Below are positions 18,469 to 27,503 of a stretch of DNA of 64,000 nucleotides, piece after piece. The notes under the pieces were generated by a model. It did no database searches. It saw only the letters and a list, made by a program, of their open reading frames with translations, and was not told the origin of the DNA. Source of the DNA: an uncultured Bacteroidales bacterium (GTDB lineage Bacteria; Bacteroidota; Bacteroidia; Bacteroidales; FEN-979); assembly GCA_903959905.1 (NCBI GenBank), contig CAJBYO010000047.1, positions 62,001 to 126,000 of the forward strand, read 5' to 3'. The number at the start of each line of letters is the position of its first letter. The first letter of the stretch is position 1. The position numbers and the translations under genes are program-made.

Positions 18469-18655
18469 ACGGGCGGACGGGCGGACAAGCGGACGGGCGG
18501 ACTACCTGTACTTTACATTTTACATTTTACATTTCAGATCTTACATTTCAGATCTCAGATCTCAGATCTCACATTTCAGATTTCAGATTTCAGATCTCAG
18601 ATCTCACATTTCAAATCTCAGACCTCAGATCTCAGATCTCAAACCTGAACCATAA
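18466..18655 (-). repeat. Mixed tandem tracts between two convergent genes
   Basis: Two tracts meet here. Bases 18469-18505 are GGACGGGC/GGACAAGC words following the aminotransferase in the sense direction. Bases 18515-18655 are period-7 words CAGATCT, CACATTT and CAGATTT, which read as GAGATCTGAG on the sense strand of the muramidase gene and continue past its stop at 18625 into the coding sequence. Confidence 0.88.
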
Positions 18656-19812
18656 TACAACAAGTACTTCGCCCGTACTTTCCTGAACTTTGTTATCCCA
18701 GCTTTCCAGCTTTGCCTGATTTCTTTTTCCGTTTTGCCTTCGGCAACCTGTTTCTGCAACGCTGAATTTCCGGCGAGCTTGTTGAAGTAATCGTTAAAAA
18801 ACACTGTCTTTCCTTTCAGGCTGTGACAGGCCTTTATCAGCCATGCCAGGTTGATCTTACCTGATTCGGCTGGGTTTTCAGCATAAAAACTCCTTAAATC
18901 TTCTCCGTGGCATACCTTGTTTTCAAAGGGTGGATGAAGGCTTGCCCCCGGCATGCTTTTCGGGGTAAAAGCGAATCTCCCGCTGTCCATCATGGGATGA
19001 CCGTAAACCTGGAACGGGAAAGATGTTCCGCGCCCCACGCTGACGCAGGTACCTTCAAAAAAACAGAGTGAGGGATACAGGGCAATGGCACCAGGATTTG
19101 AAAGATTGGGGGAGGGTTTGATGTGGAGCTGATACCGGCTTTTTGCCGTATAGTTTTCCAGGGGGACCACCTTCAGGTCGCACTGAATCCCATTTTTAAG
19201 CCAGCCTTCACCGTTCACCATCCGCGCATACTCACCAATGGTCATGCCGTATACCACAGGTACAGGATGCATTCCGACAAACGATGAAAAGGATTTTTCC
19301 AGCACCGGCCCGTCAATATAGAAACCGTTGGGGTTCGGGCGGTCAAGCACGATCAATGGAACCCTGTTCTCGGCACATGCCTCCATCACGTAACTTAGTG
19401 TGGAGATATAGGTGTAAAACCGAACACCCACATCCTGGATGTCAAACACAACCACGTCAAGCGAATCGATATCTTCCCGGGCAGGTTTTCGCCTGTCACC
19501 GTATAATGACACCACCCTGATACCGGTTGCTGAATCAATGCCGGTATTGATTGTTTGCCCGGCATCTCCGGAAAGCCTGAACCCGTGTTCCGGTGAAAAA
19601 ATCATTCCGATTTGAAACCCATCCTTTACCAGCACATCCACGATATTGGCATTGAATGCAACAGAGGCCTGGTTGGCAACAATACCAACCTTCCGGTCCT
19701 TCAGCAACGGGTAATAAAGTTCCTTCCGCTCGGCCCCGCACCTGACCTGGGCAGGCAGAAAAGCCGGCAGACACAATAGCATTATTGAAAAAATGACATT
19801 AAAAAAACCCAT
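18625..19812 (-). CDS. DUF1343 exo-beta-N-acetylmuramidase (NamZ family)
   Basis: About 395 residues from the ATG at 19812, which gives a clean signal peptide (MGFFNVIFSIMLLCLPAFLPAQ). The mature protein is a DUF1343 domain; the founding member NamZ is an exo-lytic beta-N-acetylmuramidase used in turnover of peptidoglycan fragments. Family landmarks are GIVANQASV, FSPEHGFRL, VVFDIQDVGVRFYTY, DRPNPNG and GTSFPFQVYGHP. Upstream codons open to 19986 but overlap the divergent gene and lack a signal. The last residues (LRSEI and stop) are encoded by the neighbouring GAGATCT tract. Expected location is the periplasm. Confidence 0.86.
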   Translation of the reverse strand: MGFFNVIFSIMLLCLPAFLPAQVRCGAERKELYYPLLKDRKVGIVANQASVAFNANIVDVLVKDGFQIGMIFSPEHGFRLSGDAGQTINTGIDSATGIRVVSLYGDRRKPAREDIDSLDVVVFDIQDVGVRFYTYISTLSYVMEACAENRVPLIVLDRPNPNGFYIDGPVLEKSFSSFVGMHPVPVVYGMTIGEYARMVNGEGWLKNGIQCDLKVVPLENYTAKSRYQLHIKPSPNLSNPGAIALYPSLCFFEGTCVSVGRGTSFPFQVYGHPMMDSGRFAFTPKSMPGASLHPPFENKVCHGEDLRSFYAENPAESGKINLAWLIKACHSLKGKTVFFNDYFNKLAGNSALQKQVAEGKTEKEIRQSWKAGITKFRKVRAKYLLYYGSGLRSEI

Positions 19813-19840
19813 ACTTTTGCAAAGTAAAGACTTCTTCCGT

Positions 19841-21061
19841 TTGAACACTGAATTTTTTTTAGCCAACCGGCTGGTTTCACGCAGCAAAGGAAATTTTTCC
19901 CGGACTTTTATTATCATTGCCATTGCGGGTATCGCCCTGGGTTTGGCGATCATGTTCATTGCCGTGGCGATCCTGACAGGGTTCAAGAAGGAGATCAGGG
20001 AGAAGGTTGTTGGTTTCAGCGGCCATATACAGGTTACACGGTTCTCCGAAAATTCGACATACGAGCCGCAACCGATTGAAAAACGTCAGCCCTTTTACTA
20101 TAAAATCAAACAAACCGACGAGATCAGCCATATCCAGGAATTTGCCACCAAGGCAGGGATTATAAAAACCAGTGAACATATCCAGGGTGTCATCCTGAAA
20201 GGCATCGGGAGTGACTACAACTGGGACTTCTTCAAAAACAGAATGGTTGCCGGGCATACATTCAATGTAAACGACAGTATCCGCACGGATGAGGTGATTG
20301 TATCCCGTAAGACAGCCAACATGCTGAATCTTCGCCTGAATGATGATATGAGGATGTATTTTATTGTCATAAATTCAACCCTGGGCCGGAAGTTTAAAAT
20401 TGCGGGAATTTACGATACAGGGCTTGAGGAGTTTGACAAACTCTATGTAATTGGCGACATCCGCCACATCCAGAAACTGAATAACTGGACGGCCAGCCAG
20501 GTGGGTGGTTACGAAGTATACCTGAAGAAATTTGAAGATATTGACCGGATGGGAGTTTTTGTTTACCACCAGATCGGGTTTAACCTGGATGCATCGACCA
20601 TAAAAATGCTTAACCAGCAGATTTTCGACTGGCTTGACCTGCAGGACATCAACGTACTGATCATCCTGATTTTGATCGTGCTGGTATCTGCAACCACCAT
20701 CGTTTCCACCTTGCTGATTCTGATACTGGAAAGAACAGGAATGATCGGCATCCTCAAAGCGCTTGGAATGCCCGATAAGGGGATCCGCAAAGTATTTCTT
20801 TACAATGCGTTTTATATTGTAAGCTGGGGGATGCTGTTCGGAAATATCCTTGCATTCACCCTGTGCATCCTGCAAAAAACATTTTCGCTCGTAAAACTCT
20901 CGGAAGAAACCTATTATGTTTCTGTGATTCCGATCAACCTGGATGCATGGAACATCCTGGTGATCAACCTGGGCACACTCGTGATCTGTTACCTGATCTT
21001 CATTGTCCCATCATTTATTATTTCCCGGATCACTCCCATCAGGGCCATCAGGTTCAGTTAG
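19841..21061 (+). CDS. ABC transporter permease, LolC/LolE-like (FtsX fold)
   Basis: About 406 residues. An N-terminal membrane helix (IIIAIAGIALGLAIMF) is followed by a large periplasmic domain (about 45-260), then three helices at the end in the FtsX/MacB permease arrangement. This is the layout of lipoprotein-releasing permeases that pull lipoproteins from the inner membrane for transfer to the outer membrane. An ATG at 19793 is in frame, but it would overlap the divergent muramidase start; a TTG at 19841 gives MNTEFFLANRL, typical of the family, and I prefer it. No cognate ATPase is adjacent. It ends 6 bases before the convergent cysH stop. Confidence 0.82.
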   Translation: MNTEFFLANRLVSRSKGNFSRTFIIIAIAGIALGLAIMFIAVAILTGFKKEIREKVVGFSGHIQVTRFSENSTYEPQPIEKRQPFYYKIKQTDEISHIQEFATKAGIIKTSEHIQGVILKGIGSDYNWDFFKNRMVAGHTFNVNDSIRTDEVIVSRKTANMLNLRLNDDMRMYFIVINSTLGRKFKIAGIYDTGLEEFDKLYVIGDIRHIQKLNNWTASQVGGYEVYLKKFEDIDRMGVFVYHQIGFNLDASTIKMLNQQIFDWLDLQDINVLIILILIVLVSATTIVSTLLILILERTGMIGILKALGMPDKGIRKVFLYNAFYIVSWGMLFGNILAFTLCILQKTFSLVKLSEETYYVSVIPINLDAWNILVINLGTLVICYLIFIVPSFIISRITPIRAIRFS

Positions 21062-21067
21062 GACAAG

Positions 21068-21772
21068 CTAATGCTTCTGATGTAGCCCGCATTCCTTGAA
21101 TTCAGGCATTTCCCACCACCATCGGCCCGACCGCAGATCCTCTCCAGGCTGCACGGCACGGGTGCAGGGTAAACACCCGATGCTCGGATATCCCTTCGCA
21201 TGCAATTCGTTAAGGGGTATTTTCCATGTGTTGACATATTGGTATACCATCTCCTCTGTCCAGTTTATCAGCGGGTTTACCTTGAGAAGGCCAAATCCTG
21301 CCTCCCACTCCACAAGTGCGGTATCCGTGCGGGTAACCGACTGTTCCCTGCGCACTCCGGAGATCCAGACATCCACCCCTGAAAGTGCCCTTTTCAAAGG
21401 CTCAATCTTTCGGATATGACAGCAAAGCCGGCGGTTTTCAATGCTTTCATAAAACAGGTTTATTCCCTTTGACTTCACCATCTCCTCCACCCTTCCGGCA
21501 TCAGGAAAAAAAACATCAATAGGCAGGTTGTATTTCTTCTGTGTGATATCCAGGATGTCATAGGTCTCCTGGAACAACCTCCCGGTATCCAGGGTAAATA
21601 TTTTAACCGGCGATTCCAGCCGGGAAATCATGTGTGTAATTACCTGGTCCTCTGCGCCCAGACTGGTTGAGAAGGCAGCCTTCCCTTCATAATTTTGTGA
21701 AACCCATGAAAGAAGTTCCTCTGGGGACGAATCTTTAAATTTCCTGTTTAATTCATTAACCCGGTCCTGCAT
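21068..21772 (-). CDS. cysH: Adenylyl-sulfate (APS) reductase, CysH family
   Basis: 234 residues of the PAPS/APS reductase family, which reduces activated sulfate to sulfite in assimilation. The PP-loop-type start FSTSLGAEDQVI and the C-terminal ECGLH motif with the catalytic cysteine are present. Two cysteine pairs, RRLCCHIRK and IGCLPCTRA, are the ligands of the [4Fe-4S] cluster that marks APS-specific and bifunctional enzymes rather than the E. coli PAPS-only type. No other sulfate genes are adjacent. Convergent with the permease gene, with 6 bases between stops. Confidence 0.9.
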   Translation of the reverse strand: MQDRVNELNRKFKDSSPEELLSWVSQNYEGKAAFSTSLGAEDQVITHMISRLESPVKIFTLDTGRLFQETYDILDITQKKYNLPIDVFFPDAGRVEEMVKSKGINLFYESIENRRLCCHIRKIEPLKRALSGVDVWISGVRREQSVTRTDTALVEWEAGFGLLKVNPLINWTEEMVYQYVNTWKIPLNELHAKGYPSIGCLPCTRAVQPGEDLRSGRWWWEMPEFKECGLHQKH

Positions 21773-21850
21773 TGTCCGCTTGTTGTTAAATTTTTTGTGA
21801 ATTTACAAAAAACAGGCTGGAAAATACCAATTATTCAGGAAGGATTGATG

Positions 21851-21858
21851 TAATTTTG
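21851..21858 (+). promoter_or_regulatory. -7 promoter element of the Mur ligase gene
   Basis: TAATTTTG fits TAnnTTTG, 17 bases before the ATG at 21876, implying a very short leader. No clear -33 element. Confidence 0.4.
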
Positions 21859-21875
21859 ACCAAAATATCTCCCTC

Positions 21876-23240
21876 ATGCACCTACATTTTATTGCCATTG
21901 GTGGCAGTGCCATGCACAACCTCGCCATTGCCTTATACAGGAAAGGTTATACTGTTACCGGTTCCGACGACGAAATCTTTGAACCGTCGAAAAGCCGGCT
22001 TGCTGCCTGCAACATACTGCCCGAATCCCAGGGATGGGATGCCTCCAGGATCACCCCCGACATTGACGCCGTCATCCTCGGTATGCATGCAAAGCTTGAT
22101 AATCCAGAACTGGTCAGGGCCAGGGAGTTGGGACTGAAAATATTTTCATACCCTGAATACCTCTATGAACAGTCGAAAAACAAAAAAAGGGTGGTGATCG
22201 GCGGCAGCCATGGCAAAACAACCATCACTGCCATGATTCTGCACGTGCTGCAACAGGCGCAGGTTGATTGCGATTACATGGTGGGTGCACAACTGGAGGG
22301 TTTTGATGTCATGGTAAAGCTTACGGAATCAGCCCCCGTCATGGTGATCGAGGGAGACGAATATCTTACATCGCCGATCGATCTTCGCCCAAAGTTTCAC
22401 CTGTATATGCCGGATATTGCCCTGCTGAGCGGCATTGCCTGGGATCACATCAACGTGTTCCCGACGTTTGAAAATTATGTTGACCAGTTCCGTATCTTCA
22501 TCAGCCAGATCTCACCGGGTGGTGCCCTGATCTATTGCGCCGACGACACGGAACTCCAACGAATCTGCCCAGATGCGCGAAACGACATCAGCATCATCCC
22601 CTATACCACGCTTCCGTATGAAATCAGGAACGGAATCACATACCTGGATGCGATGGGCATCACCTTTCCGCTGCAGATCTTCGGCGTGCATAACCTGGCG
22701 AACCTGAACGGTGCCCGGCTTGTATGTAATCAGCTCGGAATCAGTGACCTGATTTTCTATAAAGCGATCCAGTCCTTCAAAGGAGCCTCCAAGCGTCTTG
22801 AAAGGATTGCAAAAAACGGAAACCGGCTCGTTTACAAAGACTTTGCCCATGCCCCGTCAAAGGTCAGTGCCACACTGAAAGCCGTGAGAGAGCAGTTTCC
22901 CGGTCGAAAAGTCATTGCCTGCCTTGAACTGCACACTTACAGCAGTTTAAATGAAGCGTTTTTATCACAATATGAGGGCACCCTGGATCCGGCGGATGAA
23001 GCCATCGTCTATTTCAGTCCGCATGCGCTGGAGTTGAAACGTCTGCCTGTCATTTCAGAACAACAGGTAAAAGAAGGGTTCAGAAAAGAGGGACTGGAAG
23101 TTTTTACCACTTCATCCCTTTTAGCAGAAAGACTGCTCCGGGATAAAAATCCTGAAGCAGTCCTTCTTTTAATGAGTTCCGGAAATTATGATGGTATTGA
23201 CCTGAAAGTGCTCGGTGAGCAGTGGTCAAACCCCGTTTAG
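21876..23240 (+). CDS. mpl: Mur ligase, Mpl-type (murein tripeptide recycling)
   Basis: 454 residues with the three-domain Mur ligase layout: an N-terminal Rossmann-like domain (HFIAIGGSAMHNLA), central ATPase domain with P-loop GGSHGKTTITAMI and EGDEY, and C-terminal ligase domain (KDFAHAPSKV). MurC-like but matching the Mpl subfamily, which joins UDP-MurNAc to the recycled tripeptide. Cytosolic. Its stop is 3 bases from the convergent rho stop. The muramidase of the NamZ family upstream would fit a shared role in wall recycling; that link is inference. Confidence 0.85.
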   Translation: MHLHFIAIGGSAMHNLAIALYRKGYTVTGSDDEIFEPSKSRLAACNILPESQGWDASRITPDIDAVILGMHAKLDNPELVRARELGLKIFSYPEYLYEQSKNKKRVVIGGSHGKTTITAMILHVLQQAQVDCDYMVGAQLEGFDVMVKLTESAPVMVIEGDEYLTSPIDLRPKFHLYMPDIALLSGIAWDHINVFPTFENYVDQFRIFISQISPGGALIYCADDTELQRICPDARNDISIIPYTTLPYEIRNGITYLDAMGITFPLQIFGVHNLANLNGARLVCNQLGISDLIFYKAIQSFKGASKRLERIAKNGNRLVYKDFAHAPSKVSATLKAVREQFPGRKVIACLELHTYSSLNEAFLSQYEGTLDPADEAIVYFSPHALELKRLPVISEQQVKEGFRKEGLEVFTTSSLLAERLLRDKNPEAVLLLMSSGNYDGIDLKVLGEQWSNPV

Positions 23241-23243
23241 TCC

Positions 23244-25151
23244 TTATCCGTTCATGGAGATGAGGAACTCCTCATTTGAATTGGTGAATTTCATTCGTTC
23301 CCTCAGGAATTCCATCGCTTCCAGCGGGTTCATATCAGCAAGGTGATTCCGCAGGATCCAGATACGCTGAAGTGCATCCTTGTCGAGAAGCAGGTCCTCG
23401 CGACGGGTGCTTGATGAAACAATGTCAATAGCCGGGTAAATCCGCTTGTTGGAAAGTTTGCGGTCAAGCTGAAGCTCCATGTTTCCGGTACCCTTGAATT
23501 CCTCAAAGATCACTTCGTCCATTTTTGAACCTGTTTCAATCAACGCCGTGGCAATGATGGTAAGCGAACCGCCGTTTTCAATCTGGCGGGCAGCACCAAA
23601 GAAACGTTTGGGTTTCTGCAGTGCATTGGCTTCCACACCACCTGAAAGCACTTTACCGGAGGCAGGGGCGACTGTGTTATAAGCCCTTGCCAGACGGGTG
23701 ATCGAGTCAAGCAGGATCACAACATCATGGCCGCATTCTACCAGTCGTTTTGCCTTTTCAAGGATGATGTTTGATATCCTTGCATGGCGCTCGGCCGGTT
23801 CGTCGAAAGTAGATGAAATGACCTCCGCCTTTACGCTGCGCTGCATGTCGGTGACCTCTTCAGGGCGTTCGTCAATCAACAGGATGATCATATAAACATC
23901 CGGGTGGTTGGCTGCGATGGCATTGGCAATCTCTTTCAGCAGGACCGTTTTACCGGTTTTAGGCTGGGCTACGATCAAACCGCGCTGGCCGAAACCAATG
24001 GGTGCAAACATGTCAATCACACGGGTTGACATGCTTTCATTTTTATGACCGGTCAGCTTGAATTTCTTCATCGGAAAGAGCGGCGTGAGGTAGTCGAACG
24101 GAATCCTGTCGCGCACTTCTTCCGGTTTCCTCCCGTTGATCAGGTCAACCTTGATCAGCGGAAAATATTTTTCCCCCTCTTTCGGAGGACGGATCGTACC
24201 ACGAACAGTGTCGCCTGTTTTCAGTCCGAACAGTTTGATCTGAGACTGTGAAACATAAATATCATCAGGGGAGTTGAGGTAATTATAATCCGAAGAACGG
24301 AGGAAGCCGTATCCGTCGGTCATAATTTCAAGAACACCTTCGCTGACGATGATGCCTTCAAATTCAAAAGTATACTCTTCACGGTGCCTTTCAGGAAATT
24401 TACGTGGAAATTCTCTCTGCTTGTGCCCCGCTGCAACAGGTGCCGACTGTGCATCAGCTGAAATACCACCGTCAGTTTGCTCGGTTTCCGTTACTTCAAC
24501 TGCACCATCAGGTTTCTGGATTACATCAACCGGATCAATGGCTACATAAGGTTTATCGTTGTTTTCGTCAAAATCAAAGCGCTCTTCCGGGATGATAAGC
24601 TGTTCAGGTAATGTCATCTGAACAAGTGGCTCGGCAGGTTGTTTTTCCTGGAAGGGACGGAAAGGTTTGCTGTCCCTTTGTGGCCTCTGTTCACGGGGTG
24701 GCCGTGCTTCGCGCGGAGGTTGTGCATCTCTGGGCGGTTGTCCTTCTCTTGGAGGAAGCGGTTCTCTTGGAGGAAGCGGTTCCCTTGGGGGGCGCTGGTC
24801 TCTTGGCTGACGATGCTCGCGGGGCGGGCGTTGCTCACCTGCAGGCTGAGCCTTTGGCTCTCCGGCAGGATTAACCGGCCTTGGCTCTTTAGGTGCAGCA
24901 GGCACTCCCGGCTCTCTTGATTCAACCGGCTTGGTTTCATTTTCCTTACGCGGCCGTCCACGGAACGGCTTAACCTGTTCCTGTTTTTCTTTGCTTAAAA
25001 TTTCAGGGGTGGGATTCAGTGCCTGATGATCCAGGATTTTGTAGATAAGGTCCTGCTTCTCAAGTTTTTCAACTTTGGGGATATTGAATTGTTTTGCTAT
25101 TACTCTGATCTCCGACAGCTCTTTGCTGTCGAGGGAAATGATGTCATACAT
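23244..25151 (-). CDS. rho: Transcription termination factor Rho with long disordered insertion
   Basis: 635 residues, against about 420 in E. coli. The N-terminal Rho domain (about 1-50) is followed by about 200 residues of low complexity, rich in Pro, Arg, Glu and Gln, with imperfect repeats of PPREP/PPREA type (about 110-165). The RNA-binding cold-shock-like domain follows ([16 protein letters not shown]) and then the ATPase with Walker [11 protein letters not shown], Walker [17 protein letters not shown] and the Q/R-loop regions. Bacteroidota Rho proteins are known to carry such insertions, and in a gut Bacteroides the insertion drives phase separation. A -7 element at 25268 implies a leader of about 110 bases. 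Confidence 0.96.
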   Translation of the reverse strand: MYDIISLDSKELSEIRVIAKQFNIPKVEKLEKQDLIYKILDHQALNPTPEILSKEKQEQVKPFRGRPRKENETKPVESREPGVPAAPKEPRPVNPAGEPKAQPAGEQRPPREHRQPRDQRPPREPLPPREPLPPREGQPPRDAQPPREARPPREQRPQRDSKPFRPFQEKQPAEPLVQMTLPEQLIIPEERFDFDENNDKPYVAIDPVDVIQKPDGAVEVTETEQTDGGISADAQSAPVAAGHKQREFPRKFPERHREEYTFEFEGIIVSEGVLEIMTDGYGFLRSSDYNYLNSPDDIYVSQSQIKLFGLKTGDTVRGTIRPPKEGEKYFPLIKVDLINGRKPEEVRDRIPFDYLTPLFPMKKFKLTGHKNESMSTRVIDMFAPIGFGQRGLIVAQPKTGKTVLLKEIANAIAANHPDVYMIILLIDERPEEVTDMQRSVKAEVISSTFDEPAERHARISNIILEKAKRLVECGHDVVILLDSITRLARAYNTVAPASGKVLSGGVEANALQKPKRFFGAARQIENGGSLTIIATALIETGSKMDEVIFEEFKGTGNMELQLDRKLSNKRIYPAIDIVSSSTRREDLLLDKDALQRIWILRNHLADMNPLEAMEFLRERMKFTNSNEEFLISMNG

Positions 25152-25267
25152 GATTAAAAAAGTTTTTTGATTGAATAGTCAATGTGAAAATGAACTATGT
25201 TGTTGAAGATAAAAAGTGAAAGGGTTGAAAACAAACAAGAAAGTGATCGTGGGGATTAAAATCAATG

Positions 25268-25275
25268 CAAAGATA
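25268..25275 (-). promoter_or_regulatory. -7 promoter element of rho
   Basis: On the minus strand TATCTTTG matches TAnnTTTG. The predicted leader to the rho ATG is about 110 bases, long enough to hold an autoregulatory site, but I see no specific structure in it. Confidence 0.4.
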
Positions 25276-25336
25276 GAAATATTTAATGGATTTGCTGAAA
25301 TCTTTTCTAATTTCGCATAGAAAAAAAGATTAATAC

Positions 25337-25813
25337 ATGTTACAGCGTATTCAAACCTTATATCTTGGCATTGTAGCCATTGCATGCATCCTCATATTCT
25401 TCTTTCCGCTGGCAAACTATTACAATGAAATCCAGGGAAATTACAAATTCTTTATTTATGGTGTCAGGAGCATGGATCCGGAACCCACGGTTCTGTTCAG
25501 CACTTTCTTCACAATACCGCTGATTTTCCTGGTCGTTGCATCTTTCATCTTTACGGTGTCCACCATCCTGCTGTTTAAAAACCGGCCGCTTCAGATCAGG
25601 ATGTGCACGTTCAACGTACTCGCCAACATCGTACTGGTCATGGTGATCTTTTTCTTTTATGCCACCAAGATCAAAACACTGACGCAAACAGAACCGGAGT
25701 ACAACTATACCGGCATGGCACTTCCGCTGGTTTCGCTGCTTTTCCTGGTACTGGCCAACAAGGCGATCAAGAGGGATGAAGCGTTGGTGAAGTCAACGGA
25801 CAGACTTAGATAG
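25337..25813 (+). CDS. DUF4293 family membrane protein
   Basis: 158 residues with four hydrophobic helices and the N-terminal MLQRIQTLYLG characteristic of the DUF4293 family, which is confined to Bacteroidota. Function unknown. Divergent from rho. Followed by a GGTGAAAT tract. Confidence 0.85.
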   Translation: MLQRIQTLYLGIVAIACILIFFFPLANYYNEIQGNYKFFIYGVRSMDPEPTVLFSTFFTIPLIFLVVASFIFTVSTILLFKNRPLQIRMCTFNVLANIVLVMVIFFFYATKIKTLTQTEPEYNYTGMALPLVSLLFLVLANKAIKRDEALVKSTDRLR

Positions 25814-25880
25814 AGGAGGTGAAATGGTGAAATGGTGAGACGGTGAAGGTGTGAAATTGTCATTTGTCATTTATCACTAA
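25814..25880 (+). repeat. GGTGAAAT tract plus GTCATTT words behind DUF4293
   Basis: Tandem GGTGAAAT, GGTGAGAC and GGTGAAGG words directly after the stop, followed by GTCATTT units. The first part uses the same words in the same sense orientation as the tract behind cydB; the second part belongs to the TGACAAA family on the opposite strand, that is, sense for the convergent phosphodiesterase. Confidence 0.75.
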
Positions 25881-25897
25881 TACTTTGTCATGCTCAC

Positions 25898-26392
25898 CTA
25901 TTTCCTCGGTATATCCAGCACCTCCAGATCCCTCATATTCCCACCCTCAATAATCAGCCTGATTGCCGTAATTGATTTGTGGATGCCATATTTGCCTGCA
26001 GAGCCGGGGTTTATGTGCAGCAGGTCGTATTTATCGTCATAGATGACCTTCAGGATATGCGAGTGGCCGCAAACAAACAGTTTTGGTTTTTCCTTTTCAA
26101 TCAATTGCCTGGCACTGTAATCATAGCGCCCCGGGTAGCCCCCGATGTGCGTCATCAGCACTTTAACCTGTTCGGCATGAAAAATCTGAGTTTCGGGAAA
26201 CTCAAGCCGGAGGCCATGCCCGTCAATATTGCCGTACACGGCACGTAAGGGCTTGATTTCCCGCAGTTGCCGTATAACAACGGCATCGCCAATATCCCCG
26301 GCATGCCAGATCTCATCTGCAACAGAAAAAAAATCGAACACACTCGGATGGATGAATCCGTGGGTGTCGGAAAGGATACCGATGTGGAGCAT
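25898..26392 (-). CDS. Metallophosphoesterase, YfcE/MJ0936 type
   Basis: 164 residues from the ATG at 26392 (MLHIGILSDTHGF). The calcineurin-like metal motifs are all visible: D-x-H in LSDTHG, GD in HAGDIGD, GNID, MTHIGGYPG and GHSH. A cytosolic phosphodiesterase acting on small phosphodiesters; the physiological substrate is unknown. The frame is open further upstream only because the adjacent GAGATTT tract lacks stops there (it would translate as NLKSQISDLKSQ). Confidence 0.87.
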   Translation of the reverse strand: MLHIGILSDTHGFIHPSVFDFFSVADEIWHAGDIGDAVVIRQLREIKPLRAVYGNIDGHGLRLEFPETQIFHAEQVKVLMTHIGGYPGRYDYSARQLIEKEKPKLFVCGHSHILKVIYDDKYDLLHINPGSAGKYGIHKSITAIRLIIEGGNMRDLEVLDIPRK

Positions 26393-26429
26393 GGGGGCAA
26401 AAGTAGTAATTGGAAGGGATATATAATGC

Positions 26430-26500
26430 AATTGAGATTTGAGATCTGAGATCTGAGATTTGAGATTTGAGATTTGACAATTGACAAGTGACAAGTGACT
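26430..26500 (+). repeat. Period-7 tract GAGATTT/GAGATCT passing into TGACAAG words
   Basis: About 70 bases between divergent genes: GAGATTT and GAGATCT copies, then GACAATT and GACAAGT words. It is the same vocabulary as the tracts at 18515 and 45240. It shows that one tract can change from one word family to another. Confidence 0.85.
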
Positions 26501-26583
26501 ATACAAAACCTAAAATCCAAGGCAGTAAACGTTTGGAAGTATTGACGGAGTTGTTTTTGGGAAGTCCATTGTTGTCGATTGAT

Positions 26584-26591
26584 TACCTTTG
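26584..26591 (+). promoter_or_regulatory. -7 promoter element of the EEP hydrolase gene
   Basis: TACCTTTG fits TAnnTTTG, 19 bases before the ATG at 26611. Confidence 0.45.
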
Positions 26592-26610
26592 TGAAATAAA
26601 ATAACAGCAA

Positions 26611-27453
26611 ATGTATTTCAGAAAATTGGCACTTTTGATTCTGCTCACAGGGATGACCGTTACAGGGATGAGCCAGGCGTTTATGATCCTCACCTATAAT
26701 TTGAGATATGACAACCCTGCCGACGGTGTCAATTCATGGACGAACCGCAGGTTGTGGCTCTGTGAACAGGTGAAGCAGGCCGGCCCGGGTATTTTCGGAA
26801 TACAGGAAGGACTTGTATCCCAGGTGAATTACCTCGACAGCACTTTTTCTGATTATCGCCATATCGGGGTTGGCCGCGACGACGGGAAGTTAAAAGGGGA
26901 ATTCAGCGCTATCTTTTATGACACACGAAAATTCAGGCTACTGGCACAAGGAACCTTCTGGCTTTCAAAAACACCGGGGAAAGTCTCGGTTGGATGGGAT
27001 GCTGCGCTTCCGCGGGTATGTACATATGGTCTTTTTGAGATCATTGAAACAGGGCACAGGTTCTGGGCTTTCAACACCCATTTCGACCATATCGGAAAAA
27101 AGGCAAGAATAAACAGTGCTGTACTGATCCTGAAGAAGATAAAAGCTTTAAACAAAGAAGGTCTGCCGGTCATCCTCACGGGTGATTTCAACACGGATCC
27201 GGCAAGCGAACCCTACAAAACAATCACCGGTCAGATGGTGGATGCAAAAATCGCGGATAAAAGCATGACCATGGGCCCGGATGGAACTTTTAACGGATTT
27301 GATGCAGGAAAACCGGCTGCTGAACGCATTGATTTTATTTTCACCTCTAAAACAGGCACATCTATTTTGAATTACAATGTATTACGCGAACATAAAGATA
27401 AATTATTCGCCTCTGATCACTACCCGGTTGTCGCCGAAATCAGGGTTGACTGA
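26611..27453 (+). CDS. Exported endonuclease/exonuclease/phosphatase-family hydrolase
   Basis: 280 residues. A signal peptide (about 1-22, ending MSQA) precedes an EEP domain: TYNLRYD, GIQEGL (metal-binding Glu), NTHFDH, TGDFNTDP and the terminal SDHYPV, the catalytic Asp-His. It is a secreted or periplasmic metal-dependent phosphodiesterase; the substrate could be nucleic acid, a phospholipid head group or an inositol phosphate, and the sequence does not decide. A repeat tract lies between it and the divergent phosphodiesterase. Confidence 0.87.
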   Translation: MYFRKLALLILLTGMTVTGMSQAFMILTYNLRYDNPADGVNSWTNRRLWLCEQVKQAGPGIFGIQEGLVSQVNYLDSTFSDYRHIGVGRDDGKLKGEFSAIFYDTRKFRLLAQGTFWLSKTPGKVSVGWDAALPRVCTYGLFEIIETGHRFWAFNTHFDHIGKKARINSAVLILKKIKALNKEGLPVILTGDFNTDPASEPYKTITGQMVDAKIADKSMTMGPDGTFNGFDAGKPAAERIDFIFTSKTGTSILNYNVLREHKDKLFASDHYPVVAEIRVD

Positions 27454-27473
27454 TATAGTTGGGTGAAATACGC

Positions 27474-27481
27474 TATTTTTG
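27474..27481 (+). promoter_or_regulatory. -7 promoter element of rmuC
   Basis: TATTTTTG matches TAnnTTTG, 22 bases before the ATG at 27504. It supports that start rather than the upstream in-frame ATG at 27459. Confidence 0.5.
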
Positions 27482-27503
27482 TGTTTTAATCGTAAAATCC
27501 TGC

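Noticed and set aside
18515..18655. CRISPR or integron-like repeat array
   Set aside because: Degenerate heptamers with no unique spacers.
24611..24961. Open frames on both strands opposite the Rho insertion
   Set aside because: Shadow frames caused by the low-complexity Pro/Arg codons.
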